From: Meiothermus cerbereus DSM 11376
Lineage (GTDB): Bacteria; Deinococcota; Deinococci; Deinococcales; Thermaceae
Reading direction: 5' to 3'
Assembly (NCBI RefSeq): GCF_000620065.1
Contig: NZ_JHVI01000016.1
Location: 29,838-93,837 of the forward strand
Length of the DNA: 64,000 bases
In this document: positions 33,204 through 41,540 of the stretch, one piece after another
Layout: the number at the start of each line of letters is the position of its first letter
Position numbering within the stretch: the stretch's first letter is position 1
Notes under the pieces: generated by a model
The model's input: the letters and a program-made list of their open reading frames with translations, nothing else
What the model was told of the DNA's origin: nothing
The model's database searches: none
Translations under genes and position numbers: made by a program

Positions 33204-34232
33204 TTAGCGGCGGGGCAGTGGGAAGACTTCTCGAGTCCAGCGGGTAATCAGTCGGGTGCGTAGGTCGGGATCCCCGAACTTCTTGGCATCGTAGTTGATC
33301 AGCTTGAAGTCTTTAGGATTGGGAATGCCTTCTACCAGGGGGGTTTTGGTATTGGAGGGCAACGAGAATATTCCCACCCGGAAGGCTACTGCTTGCCCCT
33401 CTGGCGAGACAGCCCAGTCCATGAAGGCCTGCGCGTTGGCCTTGTTTTTGGCCCCACGTACTAGGCTTAGGCCCCCAATTTCGTAACCGGTGCCCTCACA
33501 AGGGGCCACAATTTCGATGGGGAAACCCTGCTTCTTGAACTCCACCAGGTCGTGCATGAACTGAATCCCAATCCCAATCTCGCCGCGCCCCAGGGCAATG
33601 CGCGGGGCGACGCCCGAGCGGGTGTACTCGGCCACGTTCCGGTGGTAGCTTTTCATTAGGTTAAATGCTTCCTCTTCGCCAAAAAGCTGAACCAGGGTAG
33701 CAATCTGCGTGTAGGCGGTTCCCGAGGTGTTGGGGTTTGAGACCTGGATCAGGCCCCTATAGGCCGGGTTGGCCAGATCCTTCCAGCAACGCGGAATGGG
33801 CGCGCCCCGGTCTTGTAGTACTTTGGGGTTGACACCAAAGCCCAGGATGCCCTGGTAGAGCGGGGTGTAGGTGGTGCCGATGGCCGCTTTCATGGTGGGC
33901 GAGAGGTCGTTGTAAGCCTTTACGCGATACCATTCTGTGATGGCATCCTTGAAGGCCTCGTAGTGGGGGTCGCCGGTACCGCCGAACCAGACATCGAAAG
34001 TGGGGTTGGCCTGTTCGGCCCGCAGGCGGGCCAGGGCTTCGTTGGTCGAGACGCTGACGATGCGCACGTCAATGCCGGTAGCCTGCTTGAAGGCCGGCCC
34101 AAGGGCCTCGCACCAGTTTTGGGTCACACTGCATATCACATTGACCACCCGTTGTTGGGCAAAGCCCATGCTCATGGCCAGGAGTGCAGCCGCAAGAACC
34201 CCCCAGCGGACATTCCGCTTCCACATAGTCAT
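33204..34232 (-). CDS. periplasmic substrate-binding protein, AfuA/FbpA family
   Basis: 342-aa exported binding protein with a signal peptide (WGVLAAALLAMSMGFAQ) and a two-lobe fold. The segments VTQNWCEAL, FDVWFGGTGDPHY, SGTAYTQIATLVQLFGEEEAF, GIQFMHDLVEF and EGTGYEIGGLSLV match AfuA-type proteins. AfuA was long annotated as iron-binding but has been described as a hexose-phosphate receptor. The paired Tyr ligands of classical FbpA are not obvious, so sugar phosphate is a serious alternative to Fe3+. GAGGAGG lies 6 nt before the ATG at 34232, and a strong promoter is just upstream. It heads the three-gene operon. Confidence 0.87.
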   Translation of the reverse strand: MTMWKRNVRWGVLAAALLAMSMGFAQQRVVNVICSVTQNWCEALGPAFKQATGIDVRIVSVSTNEALARLRAEQANPTFDVWFGGTGDPHYEAFKDAITEWYRVKAYNDLSPTMKAAIGTTYTPLYQGILGFGVNPKVLQDRGAPIPRCWKDLANPAYRGLIQVSNPNTSGTAYTQIATLVQLFGEEEAFNLMKSYHRNVAEYTRSGVAPRIALGRGEIGIGIQFMHDLVEFKKQGFPIEIVAPCEGTGYEIGGLSLVRGAKNKANAQAFMDWAVSPEGQAVAFRVGIFSLPSNTKTPLVEGIPNPKDFKLINYDAKKFGDPDLRTRLITRWTREVFPLPRR

Positions 34233-34251
34233 ATTGAGCCTCCTCGGGTGA

Positions 34252-34279
34252 ATGATACGGCTTACTGGAAAAATGTCAA
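34252..34279 (-). promoter_or_regulatory. promoter of the Afu/Fbp-type operon
   Basis: On the minus strand TTGACA (34274-34279) and TATCAT (34252-34257) are separated by 16 bp, about 20 nt before the binding-protein ATG. No Fur-type inverted repeat overlaps it that I can see. Confidence 0.75.
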
Positions 34280-34464
34280 GATTCATGTCGCCCACGTGAC
34301 AGAGAATAACTGGCTAAACATCAAATAGGCTGAGCTATATCTAAACTCAGGTTGCCACCTATCGCACTCTTCACAGAGGTGGCCTCCCGGATGGGAGGCC
34401 ACTGTGCTGTGCGGTATAACGCAATCAAGTTTTTGAGCGGCCCAATAGTTGTGAAGAGCGCTTT

Positions 34465-34591
34465 ATACCAGATTCGGTTAGTTCGTCACCGAACGGTGAC
34501 GAACTAACCCGACCGAAGGGAGTGCTCTAGGATTCAAAAAGATAGCCTCTTAGCGCTTTTTGTTTGAAGATTATCTTTTTGAATCCGGTAT
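34465..34591 (-). repeat. M1 MITE-like element, full copy (M1-1)
   Basis: 127-bp copy in reverse orientation. Ends are ATACCAGATTC and GAATCCGGTAT. One hairpin has a GTTAGTTCGTCACC stem. The second has GATTCAAAAAGAT pairing with ATCTTTTTGAATC. It directly abuts an IS256-like transposase relic. Confidence 0.9.
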
Positions 34592-34614
34592 TACTTGCAG
34601 CAACCGAAATCCTG

Positions 34615-34925
34615 TGTTCCTATTAAGGCCTCCTGACGGCTTTCTGCCTGGTACACCCCGCGTAGATACTTGGCAACCGCCCCCCGATCTTGCACCCGCA
34701 CCTGGGAAAGGCTGGAGCGGATCATGTGCACCACGCAGCGCTGCCACTCGGCGCCAGGGTAGACCCTCTGGATGGCTTGCTGGAGACCTACCAGACCGTT
34801 GGTGATGAACAGCAGCACCCGCCTGAGTCCCCGATGCCATAAGCTCTTCAACGCCTCTTCCCAGGCCAAAGCACTCTCTGTGGGCTAAAGCCAGAAGCCC
34901 ACCTCGCCAAGTCTGTACAGCCTCA
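34615..34925 (-). pseudogene. IS256-family (mutator) transposase fragment
   Basis: Minus-strand reading gives EVGFWL, an in-frame TAG, then PTESALAWEEALKSLWHRG, LLFITNGLVGLQQAIQRVYP, GAEWQRCVVHMIRSSLSQV and YLRGVYQAESRQEAL. This is the central catalytic segment of an IS256-type transposase. Both ends are missing, and similarity stops near the M1 element. It cannot be functional. Confidence 0.82.
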
Positions 34926-35069
34926 AAAGTGAGGGATGCCACCCCCGCGGGCTGTGATTTTCCCGAGCTTTTGCTAAAGACAAAGCATGCGAAAGTGGTT
35001 GTAAATGGAGGTTTGAGTGTATCATCCTGCTTGGGAAGCAGGGCTTTTGCATCACGTCACGAGGATTCT

Positions 35070-36032
35070 ATGGAGCTAAATGTTGGCGTTGTGGGTGTTG
35101 GTGTGATGGGGACGTATCACGCTCAGGTATACGCAGGGCTGCCAGGGGTTCGGCTGGTAGGGGTGGCCGATCCCGACCCTTTTCGTCAGGCCGCTATTGA
35201 GCAGGATTTAGAAGTACCGGCCTTTGCCAGTCCGGTGGAGCTGCTGGGTAAGGTTCAGGCGGTCTCGATTGCTTCGCCTACCTCACTACACTTCGAACAG
35301 GCCCGCATGTTTTTGGAGGCTGGGGTGCATGTGCTCTTGGAAAAGCCCATGACCCGCACCATGCAAGAGGCGAAGGAACTGGTGCGCTTGGCTGAAAAAC
35401 GCGGGGTTGTTTTGCAGGTGGGGCACATTGTGCGCTTTTACCGGGCCGTAAATGACCTGATGAGCATGGTTAAGACCCCCTGGGTGCTCGAGGCCCGCCG
35501 CATAGGCAACAACCGCCGGATACGCGACATCGGGGTGGTGCTCGACCTGATGATTCATGACCTGGATCTGGTGCTGCTGCTTTTGCGGGAAAAGCCCCTG
35601 CGCTACAGCGTGGTGGGTCGGCAGGTGGAGGGGCTGGACGAGTACGCCCAGGCCGTGGTGGATTTTCCTTCGGGAGCCCGGGCGCTTTTTACAGCCAGCC
35701 GAATTTCCCCCCAGGCCGAGCGTTCGCTGACCATTACCCAGCCCGGTGAGGTGTTGCGCCTGGACTTCAACAGCGAGTACACCGAGCTCTCGTTGCATCG
35801 GGCCCCCCCTGTGCAACCCGACCCCGACCGGGCCGAGCCCAACGGGCGTACCCAGGTGCAGACCGAGCGCATTGCCATTCACAACGACAACCCCCTGCGT
35901 CGCCAGCTCAAACATTTTGTGGATCGAATTCAGAAGGGGGAACCCTCGCTGACAACCCTCGAGGACGACCTTTTAGCCCTCGAGCTGGCCCTCGAGCTTT
36001 CCAGTGCCCTACAGCCAGTGATGACCCGGTAG
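35070..36032 (+). CDS. Gfo/Idh/MocA family oxidoreductase in the lpx cluster
   Basis: 320-aa NAD(P)-dependent sugar dehydrogenase type protein. The Rossmann loop VGVVGVGVMGTYHAQVY is at the N-terminus, the EKP motif (VLLEKPMTRTM) follows, and the region DIGVVLDLMIHDLDLV carries the catalytic His/Asp type positions. The start at ATG 35070 has GAGGA upstream. It lies 58 nt before fabZ-lpxA. Related oxidoreductases occur inside lpx operons of several phyla, and GnnA oxidises UDP-GlcNAc C3 to make the 2,3-diamino sugar. No GnnB-type aminotransferase is beside it here, so that role is only a possibility. Confidence 0.85.
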   Translation: MELNVGVVGVGVMGTYHAQVYAGLPGVRLVGVADPDPFRQAAIEQDLEVPAFASPVELLGKVQAVSIASPTSLHFEQARMFLEAGVHVLLEKPMTRTMQEAKELVRLAEKRGVVLQVGHIVRFYRAVNDLMSMVKTPWVLEARRIGNNRRIRDIGVVLDLMIHDLDLVLLLLREKPLRYSVVGRQVEGLDEYAQAVVDFPSGARALFTASRISPQAERSLTITQPGEVLRLDFNSEYTELSLHRAPPVQPDPDRAEPNGRTQVQTERIAIHNDNPLRRQLKHFVDRIQKGEPSLTTLEDDLLALELALELSSALQPVMTR

Positions 36033-36090
36033 CGCCGCTGGGTTTTGCCTGGGCCCTGGTCTCCAACCTCCGACCCTTTAGTATTAAGCC

Positions 36091-36534
36091 GTGGACATTT
36101 ACCAAATCCTGAAGCTTTTGCCGCACCGATACCCTTTTTTGCTGATCGACCGGGTTCTGGAAGTCGACGAGAAGCGCTTTCGGGCCCTAAAAAACGTCAC
36201 CTTCAACGAGCCCCACTTCCAGGGACATTTTCCGGGCTACCCCATAATGCCGGGAGTGCTGCTGATTGAAGCCATGGCCCAGGGCTCGGTGGCGGTGGTA
36301 ATCCAGCAACCGGAGTACAAGCCTGGGGGGCTGGTGTTTTTGGTAGGGGTCGAGGAGGCGCGCTTCAAAAAGCCGGTGGTTCCGGGCGATACCCTGATTC
36401 TGGAAGGGGAACTCCTGGGCTACCGGCGGGGTTTGGGTAAGGTAAAGGTCGAAGCCCGCGTAGAAGGCGAGTTGCGGGCCGAGGCCACCTTAACCTTTGT
36501 GCTGCGTTCTGAGACGGGAGGGGCGGTTCAGTGA
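36091..36534 (+). CDS. fabZ: 3-hydroxyacyl-ACP dehydratase
   Basis: 147-aa hot-dog-fold dehydratase removing water from 3-hydroxyacyl-ACP in fatty-acid synthesis, at the branch point with lipid A acylation. It begins with GTG. The catalytic His is in NEPHFQGHFPGYPIMPGVL and the catalytic Glu in LIEAMAQ. TAGTAT at 36079-36084 ends 6 nt before the start, suggesting leaderless transcription. The gene overlaps lpxA by 4 nt (GTGA), so the two are translationally coupled. Confidence 0.95.
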   Translation: MDIYQILKLLPHRYPFLLIDRVLEVDEKRFRALKNVTFNEPHFQGHFPGYPIMPGVLLIEAMAQGSVAVVIQQPEYKPGGLVFLVGVEEARFKKPVVPGDTLILEGELLGYRRGLGKVKVEARVEGELRAEATLTFVLRSETGGAVQ

Positions 36535-37316
36535 GCCGGATGACCATCCACCCCACGGCAGTGGTTTCGCCCAGGGCCCACCTGGCTTCTGACGTCAAGG
36601 TGGGGCCTTACGCCGTTATCGAGGGCCCCTGTGAGATTGGCCCAGGCGTAGAACTGGGGGCCCACGCGGTGATTCACCCATTTGTGCGGCTTTTAGCAGG
36701 GGTCAAGGTGGGGCCGCACGCGGTGCTGGGGGGTGAGCCGCAAGACCTGAGCTTCAGGGGGCAGGAGACCTGGCTTGTGGTCGGAGAAAACACGGTGTTG
36801 CGCGAAGGCGTGATCTTGCACCGCTCTACCCGTGAAGAACAACCCACCCGTATCGGCTCGAGCTGCTACCTGATGGGTCACGTTCACGTGGGCCACGATG
36901 CCCAGGTGGGCAATGGGGTCATTCTGACCCAGGGGGTAGCGGTAGCGGGACACGTTGAGATTGGCGACTACGCGGTGATAGGGGGGCTGGCCGGCATCCA
37001 CCAGTTTGTGCGGATTGGAACCCGGGCCATGATAGGGGCCCTCTCCAAACCCACCCGGGACGTCCTGCCCTTTACCCTGGCCGAAGGCAGCCCGGCCCTG
37101 CACTACCGTCTCAACACGGTGGGGTTGCGCCGGGCGGGCATCACGGGCGAGCGTTACCGGGCGCTCGAGCAAGCCTTCCGAGCTGTGCGCGAAGGCCGCT
37201 CCCTCGAGGGCCTGCCCGATACCGAGGAAGTGCAGACGCTCAAAGCCTTCCTGGCGGCTCCTTCCCGGCGCCATCTCTCGGGCTTTGTGCGGGGTGAGCC
37301 GAGCTTTGAGGGATAA
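36531..37316 (+). CDS. lpxA: acyl-ACP--UDP-N-acetylglucosamine O-acyltransferase
   Basis: 261-aa left-handed beta-helix enzyme transferring a 3-hydroxyacyl chain to O3 of UDP-GlcNAc, the first lipid A step. The catalytic His122 is in HVHVGHDAQVGNGVI, and the following AVAGHVEIGDYAVIGG matches the family. A C-terminal helical domain (AGITGERYRALEQAFRAV) is present. It starts GTG 36531 overlapping fabZ; ATG 36540 is an alternative. Together with lpxC, lpxD and an lpxB-like gene it forms the acyl-glucosamine part of the Raetz pathway. Confidence 0.93.
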   Translation: MSRMTIHPTAVVSPRAHLASDVKVGPYAVIEGPCEIGPGVELGAHAVIHPFVRLLAGVKVGPHAVLGGEPQDLSFRGQETWLVVGENTVLREGVILHRSTREEQPTRIGSSCYLMGHVHVGHDAQVGNGVILTQGVAVAGHVEIGDYAVIGGLAGIHQFVRIGTRAMIGALSKPTRDVLPFTLAEGSPALHYRLNTVGLRRAGITGERYRALEQAFRAVREGRSLEGLPDTEEVQTLKAFLAAPSRRHLSGFVRGEPSFEG

Positions 37317-37333
37317 GGCCAAAGGCCAACCCT

Positions 37334-38536
37334 ATGCCACCGAATAAGCTGCACCAAGGCCAGATGCTGGACGAAATTCTGCTCCTGACCAACGGCCCCG
37401 GCGAGCTTTCGACCTGGGTACCGCCGGTGCTCTCGCGCTTGCGGCAAGAGATGCCGAAGGCCCGTATCGAGCTGTTCTTGATTCGCGACCAGTTTGCTGC
37501 CGGAACCGAGCAGGCCAAGGCCAAAGGGCTCTGGCTGGATGCCCTTTCGGGCCGGGCGGAGCTGGCCCGCAGGCTGCTGGGACGCAAGGCCAGGGGGCGA
37601 GGCATGGTGTTAATGCTGGGGGGTGCGCCCCGCGACGCGGCTTTGCTGGGCCGGGCCACGGGCTACCCCGCTTTTTCCTACACCTTCGACGCCAGGGCCC
37701 ACCACCCTGGCCTGCGAGCGGTGCTGGTGGACTCTGAGCGCACCAAAGCGGCCATGCAGGCTCGAGGGGTGAACCCGGCCCGCATAGCGGTGGTGGGAAA
37801 TCTGGTGGTGGATGCCCTGAAGGAATCGCCCGTGCAGCCTGCCCCCCAGGCCGATGTGTTGCTGTTTGCGGGTAGTCGCCCCTTTGCCGCCCGCTACCTG
37901 CTGGGGTTTTTGCTGGCGGTGGCCGAGCAGATGGCGGCTCGGCGGCCTGAACTCAGGTTCGCCTGGGTGCGCAGCCGCCTGCTGCCGGAGGCGGTGGTGG
38001 CCGAGGCGCTGGAGGGTGGGTTGGTGAAGGATATAGGCGGGGTGGGGGCCCGCTGGGTGGGCGACCGCCTGCAAACTTCTGGGGGCCTCGAGGTGGCCGT
38101 GCTCGATGAGCCCCAGCGTTATGCCGCCATGCGCCAGGCCTCCCTGGCCATCACCATCCCCGGCACCAACACCCTCGAGCTGGCCCTGGCTGGCCTGCCT
38201 TCACTGGTGCTTTTGCCATTGCACAAGCCGGAGATGCTGCCCCTCGAGGGCATCTGGCACTGGCTCTTGAGCTGGCCGGGGGCCAGGAACCTCAAGGCGG
38301 GTTTTGTTCGGCGCCTGGTGGCACAGATGCCCCACCTGGCCTTACCCAACCAGTGGCTGGATGAGCGAGTTTTTCCCGAGTTACGCGGTATCTTCAGCCC
38401 TGCCGAGGTGGCCGCAAGGGGCCTCGAGCTCCTCACGCCCGAGCGAACCCAGGAGGTGCGGGCCAAGCTGCAGCGCCTGGAAGCCTCGCCCGGCGCTGAT
38501 AATCTGGTGGAGTATGTGCTGGAGCACAGCGGGTAA
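37334..38536 (+). CDS. lipid-A-disaccharide synthase-related glycosyltransferase (LpxB-like)
   Basis: 400-aa GT-B-fold protein of the LpxB-related group. It begins EILLLTNGPGELSTWVPPVL in place of the canonical AGEASGD N-terminal motif. It carries the typical C-terminal donor-binding stretch TIPGTNTLELALAGLPSLVL. Position after lpxA suggests it joins two acylated glucosamine units or attaches a sugar to a related lipid. The divergent N-terminus leaves the acceptor uncertain. The start is 37334 or, with AAGG upstream, ATG 37364. The leader before 37334 is CAACCCTATG rather than a Shine-Dalgarno. Confidence 0.82.
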   Translation: MPPNKLHQGQMLDEILLLTNGPGELSTWVPPVLSRLRQEMPKARIELFLIRDQFAAGTEQAKAKGLWLDALSGRAELARRLLGRKARGRGMVLMLGGAPRDAALLGRATGYPAFSYTFDARAHHPGLRAVLVDSERTKAAMQARGVNPARIAVVGNLVVDALKESPVQPAPQADVLLFAGSRPFAARYLLGFLLAVAEQMAARRPELRFAWVRSRLLPEAVVAEALEGGLVKDIGGVGARWVGDRLQTSGGLEVAVLDEPQRYAAMRQASLAITIPGTNTLELALAGLPSLVLLPLHKPEMLPLEGIWHWLLSWPGARNLKAGFVRRLVAQMPHLALPNQWLDERVFPELRGIFSPAEVAARGLELLTPERTQEVRAKLQRLEASPGADNLVEYVLEHSG

Positions 38537-38629
38537 GGGCCTGCCGTTTGGTTGCCTGTAGGGGTAGTCTTGGCTGGGGCATACTTAAATATGGTTCCAG
38601 ATTTCCCTTGTGCACGCACCGCTTCGAAC

Positions 38630-38739
38630 ATGAACCCTACCAGGAGCGTTCTGTTTGGAGCAGGTCAAAACCTCTCAGATTTCCTGCCAGTGCTTCTGGT
38701 GGGGGCTAGAGCAAAAAAGACGAATCAAGGACACCTCTT
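38630..38739 (-). repeat. R1 interspersed repeat, diverged (R1-e)
   Basis: Reverse-orientation copy: ATGAACCCTACCAGGAGCG at the left, AAAAAAGACGAATCAAGGACACCTCTT at about 38713-38739 at the right. It ends immediately before the ABC-exporter start, so it may supply part of that gene's leader. Confidence 0.6.
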
Positions 38740-38747
38740 CTAACCCT

Positions 38748-40421
38748 ATGAACCTCCTCCAACTTCTACGCCCCTTCTGGTCGCAAATCCTACTGGCTGC
38801 TGGGCTGGCCGTGCTGCCTGCCCTTGCCCAGGCCTGGCTGCCGGGGCGGGTGGTCAAGCCCCTTTTCGACCAGGTGCTTTCCGGACAGTTTGAGCGCCTG
38901 GGCCAGGTGCTTTGGGCCGGGGCTGGGTTGCTGTTGCTGCTGGTGGTGAGCGGGTATGCGCTGGAAGCCTTTATGGGCTATATCTCGGTCAAAATTCCGG
39001 CGGTCTGGCGGGAGCGGCTGTTCGAGCGCCTGCTGCAAACCGACCTGATGGCCCTTCCGTCCTCTTCCGCCGGGCTGACCGGGCGGCTGGTGGCTGATTT
39101 GAAAGAACTCGAGGGCTTTTTGTTTTATAGCCTGGGGGGGCTTCTGATGCAGGGCGTGTTGCTGCTGGCCCTGTTCTGGCAGCTTTTGCTGCACTACACC
39201 CAGCTCACCCTTTACCTGCTGCTCGTACTGCCGCCGATGGCTTTGCTGCTGGGCTGGATTGGATCCTGGGTTACCCATTACAGCCGCCGCACCCAGGCCG
39301 CCCTGGAGCGGCTCTTCAGCCGCATGGCCGAAGGTTTTGGGCGGCTGGAGCTGGTTCGGGCGCTGCACCTGGAAGACTTCATGCGCGAGCGCTTTCGCCG
39401 TAGCAACCAGCAACAATACCGGCTGGGGCGCACCCGCAGCCTGATAGCCGCTTTGAACCTGCCTTTAGGACAGCTCGCCACCACCTCCATTCTGGGTTTG
39501 CTGCTTTTTTTGGGGGTGGGCGCGGTACAGCGCGGGCAGATGACGCCAGGCGACCTGACGGCCTTTCTGAGTCTATTGGCCCTGGCCATCACCCCCCTCC
39601 AGGTGCTAAGCCGCATTGGAACTGGGTTTGCCCAGGCCGAAGGGGCAGCCGCCCGCCTGGTGGAGTTGCTAAAGCTACCCCAGGCCCCTGTTATGGGCCA
39701 GCTCCGGCCCCAGGCCCTGGCGGGGGAGCTCGAGCTGCGCCAGCTTAGCTTTGCCTACCCCGGCAGCCCGGCCACCCTGCAAGACCTCAACCTGCACATA
39801 AAACCGGGCTCATTTACGGCCATTGTGGGCCCCTCAGGGGCTGGCAAGAGCACCCTGCTGCGCCTGCTTCTGGGCCTGTACCGCCCCAGTGAAGGGCAGG
39901 TTTTGCTGGATGGGCGCGACCTGCAAAGCTACGACGCCCACTGGCTGCGTTCCCGCCTGGCCTGGGTTCCACAGGAACCTTTGTTGTTTGCCGGAACCGT
40001 GCAGGAAAACCTGGCTGCTCTGGCCCCCAAGGCCACCCCGGAGGGCATGCTAAAAGCCCTGGCGACGGTGGGCTTGCAGGACGAGATAGGCCTCTCAACC
40101 CTGCTGGAAGACCATGGTGGGGGGCTTTCGGTGGGGCAGCGGCAGCGGTTGGCTATTGCGGCGGCGCTGTTGCGGGAGGCTCGGGTGCTTTTGCTCGACG
40201 AGATTACCAGCGCACTGGATCGCAGCAGCGAGGGGCAGGTGATGGCGGCCCTCGAGGCCGCTCGAGCTGGCCGCACGGTGATTGTGGTAGCGCATCGCCT
40301 CTCCACCGTGCAGCAGGCCGACCAGATTGTGGTGATGGAGGGGGGTCGGATTGTGGAGGTGGGCCGCCACGCCGAGCTGATGGCTCTGGGCGGGGTTTAC
40401 GCGGGGCTGTGGCAGGGGTAA
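38748..40421 (+). CDS. MsbA-like ABC exporter (half-transporter)
   Basis: 557-aa fused membrane and ATPase protein. The N-terminal six-helix ABC_membrane domain is at about 5-300. The nucleotide-binding domain from about 330 has Walker A GPSGAGKSTLLR, a Q-loop WVPQEPLLF, signature LSVGQRQRLAIA, and Walker B VLLLDEITSALD. Homodimeric exporters of this class flip lipids or export drugs and peptides. Its place right after the lpxB-like gene suggests the flippase of the acyl-glucosamine lipid, the role MsbA has for lipid A (inference from position). The leader is TAACCCTATG without a Shine-Dalgarno. Confidence 0.88.
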   Translation: MNLLQLLRPFWSQILLAAGLAVLPALAQAWLPGRVVKPLFDQVLSGQFERLGQVLWAGAGLLLLLVVSGYALEAFMGYISVKIPAVWRERLFERLLQTDLMALPSSSAGLTGRLVADLKELEGFLFYSLGGLLMQGVLLLALFWQLLLHYTQLTLYLLLVLPPMALLLGWIGSWVTHYSRRTQAALERLFSRMAEGFGRLELVRALHLEDFMRERFRRSNQQQYRLGRTRSLIAALNLPLGQLATTSILGLLLFLGVGAVQRGQMTPGDLTAFLSLLALAITPLQVLSRIGTGFAQAEGAAARLVELLKLPQAPVMGQLRPQALAGELELRQLSFAYPGSPATLQDLNLHIKPGSFTAIVGPSGAGKSTLLRLLLGLYRPSEGQVLLDGRDLQSYDAHWLRSRLAWVPQEPLLFAGTVQENLAALAPKATPEGMLKALATVGLQDEIGLSTLLEDHGGGLSVGQRQRLAIAAALLREARVLLLDEITSALDRSSEGQVMAALEAARAGRTVIVVAHRLSTVQQADQIVVMEGGRIVEVGRHAELMALGGVYAGLWQG

Positions 40422-40431
40422 AAAGTGTGCA

Positions 40432-40455
40432 TAGCCCGCTTTGGGCTAATTGCTT
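40432..40455 (+). terminator. weak terminator-like hairpin after the ABC exporter
   Basis: TAGCCC and GGGCTA form a 6-bp stem with a short loop and then ATTGCTTT. Weak, but well placed 10 nt after the stop codon. The remaining 200 bp to the next gene show no other feature. Confidence 0.4.
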
Positions 40456-40668
40456 TCCAGGCTCCATGTGGTGTGGCCTTCAGGGTAGAATTCCCCAAGC
40501 GGCCAGCCGCGTGAACCATGCAGTATAGAGCGGCCTTCAGAGAAAATGGCAAAAACTGGTCATTACGAGTGCTGTCAAAGGCTTATTTTTTGCCGCTGGG
40601 AAATTCGAAACGCTCTGTCGTTTTCTTGCAGTGTCAAAAATAGCGAATACCACGATAGGTAGGAGACT

Positions 40669-41337
40669 ATGCAGGAATACCTGAAAAAAGCTCGAGGTGG
40701 CCGGGTGGTGCAGACCCCCTTTTTGGAGGCCGAGGCGCTGGAGGAGCTCCGCCGCCTGGCTAAGCAGGAAGGCCTTCGCCTCGAGGCCTTTGGGGGCCTG
40801 CCGCTGGCCTCGAGGCAGGTGGCGGTGCTGTTCCCCGAGCACATCCCCGTGGTGGCCGACCCCACCCGGGTGGTGTTCCTGGCCTTTGAGGGGGATCTGG
40901 AGGCCCTGGAGGATAAATTGCGCGCAGCACTGGAGCCAGAACTGCTGGGCGATATTGAAGAGACCCGGGAAGGCTTTTTGCTGGCCACCCTGCCCAAAGG
41001 GCTCAAAACCCTGCAAGATTTGGGAATCCAGGCCCAGGAAGCCGCCCCTGAGCAGTTGCCCAAAGCGCGGGAACGCACCCGCAGCGTGGTGGTGCCCAGC
41101 CTGCGGGTAGACGTGGTGGGGGCCAAGGGCTTTGGGGTTTCGCGCACCTACTTTGCCCAGGGGGTCAAGGCCGGCAAGGTCAAACTGCGGGGCAAAACCG
41201 CCTCCGCCAAGGACGAGATGGCCGAGGGCGACTACCTGCTGGCCGAAGGGCTGGGCAGCCTGGTGGTCAAAAAGGTGCTGGGCCAGACCAAGCGGGGCAA
41301 CATGAAGCTGGAGCTCGAGGTTCAGCGGTCTGGGTAG
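40669..41337 (+). CDS. YlmH-like S4 RNA-binding protein
   Basis: 222-aa protein with a YlmH-type N-terminal domain (FLEAEALEELRRLAKQEG, then VAVLFPEHIP) and a C-terminal S4 domain at about 145-215 (LRVDVVGAKGFGVSRTYFAQG). S4 domains bind structured RNA. YlmH homologues are linked with ribosome rescue and cell division in Gram-positive bacteria. It has AGGAG 5 nt before the ATG and stands alone, not in a dcw-type cluster. Confidence 0.85.
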   Translation: MQEYLKKARGGRVVQTPFLEAEALEELRRLAKQEGLRLEAFGGLPLASRQVAVLFPEHIPVVADPTRVVFLAFEGDLEALEDKLRAALEPELLGDIEETREGFLLATLPKGLKTLQDLGIQAQEAAPEQLPKARERTRSVVVPSLRVDVVGAKGFGVSRTYFAQGVKAGKVKLRGKTASAKDEMAEGDYLLAEGLGSLVVKKVLGQTKRGNMKLELEVQRSG

Positions 41338-41437
41338 TGCTTGTTACGACCGGCATAGTTTGAAGACCGCTTGACTATTTCTTATCAGGTTGGCTGAGGT
41401 TGTCGAAGCCAACGCTAACGTGGGCATTCATTACAGA

Positions 41438-41466
41438 GTGTTCCCTTCGACGGGCTTAGGGAACAC
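41438..41466. terminator. hairpin between convergent genes, possible bidirectional terminator
   Basis: GTGTTCCCT (41438-41446) and AGGGAACAC (41458-41466) form a 9-bp perfect stem between the convergent ylmH-like and hydrolase genes. No strong T-run follows on either strand. Confidence 0.45.
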
Positions 41467-41540
41467 CCGCTATCGCTTAGGCTCTGTATCACTCTGTATC
41501 AGAGGAACAATCCAGCGAGATTTCGTATGTGAAGAGCGTT

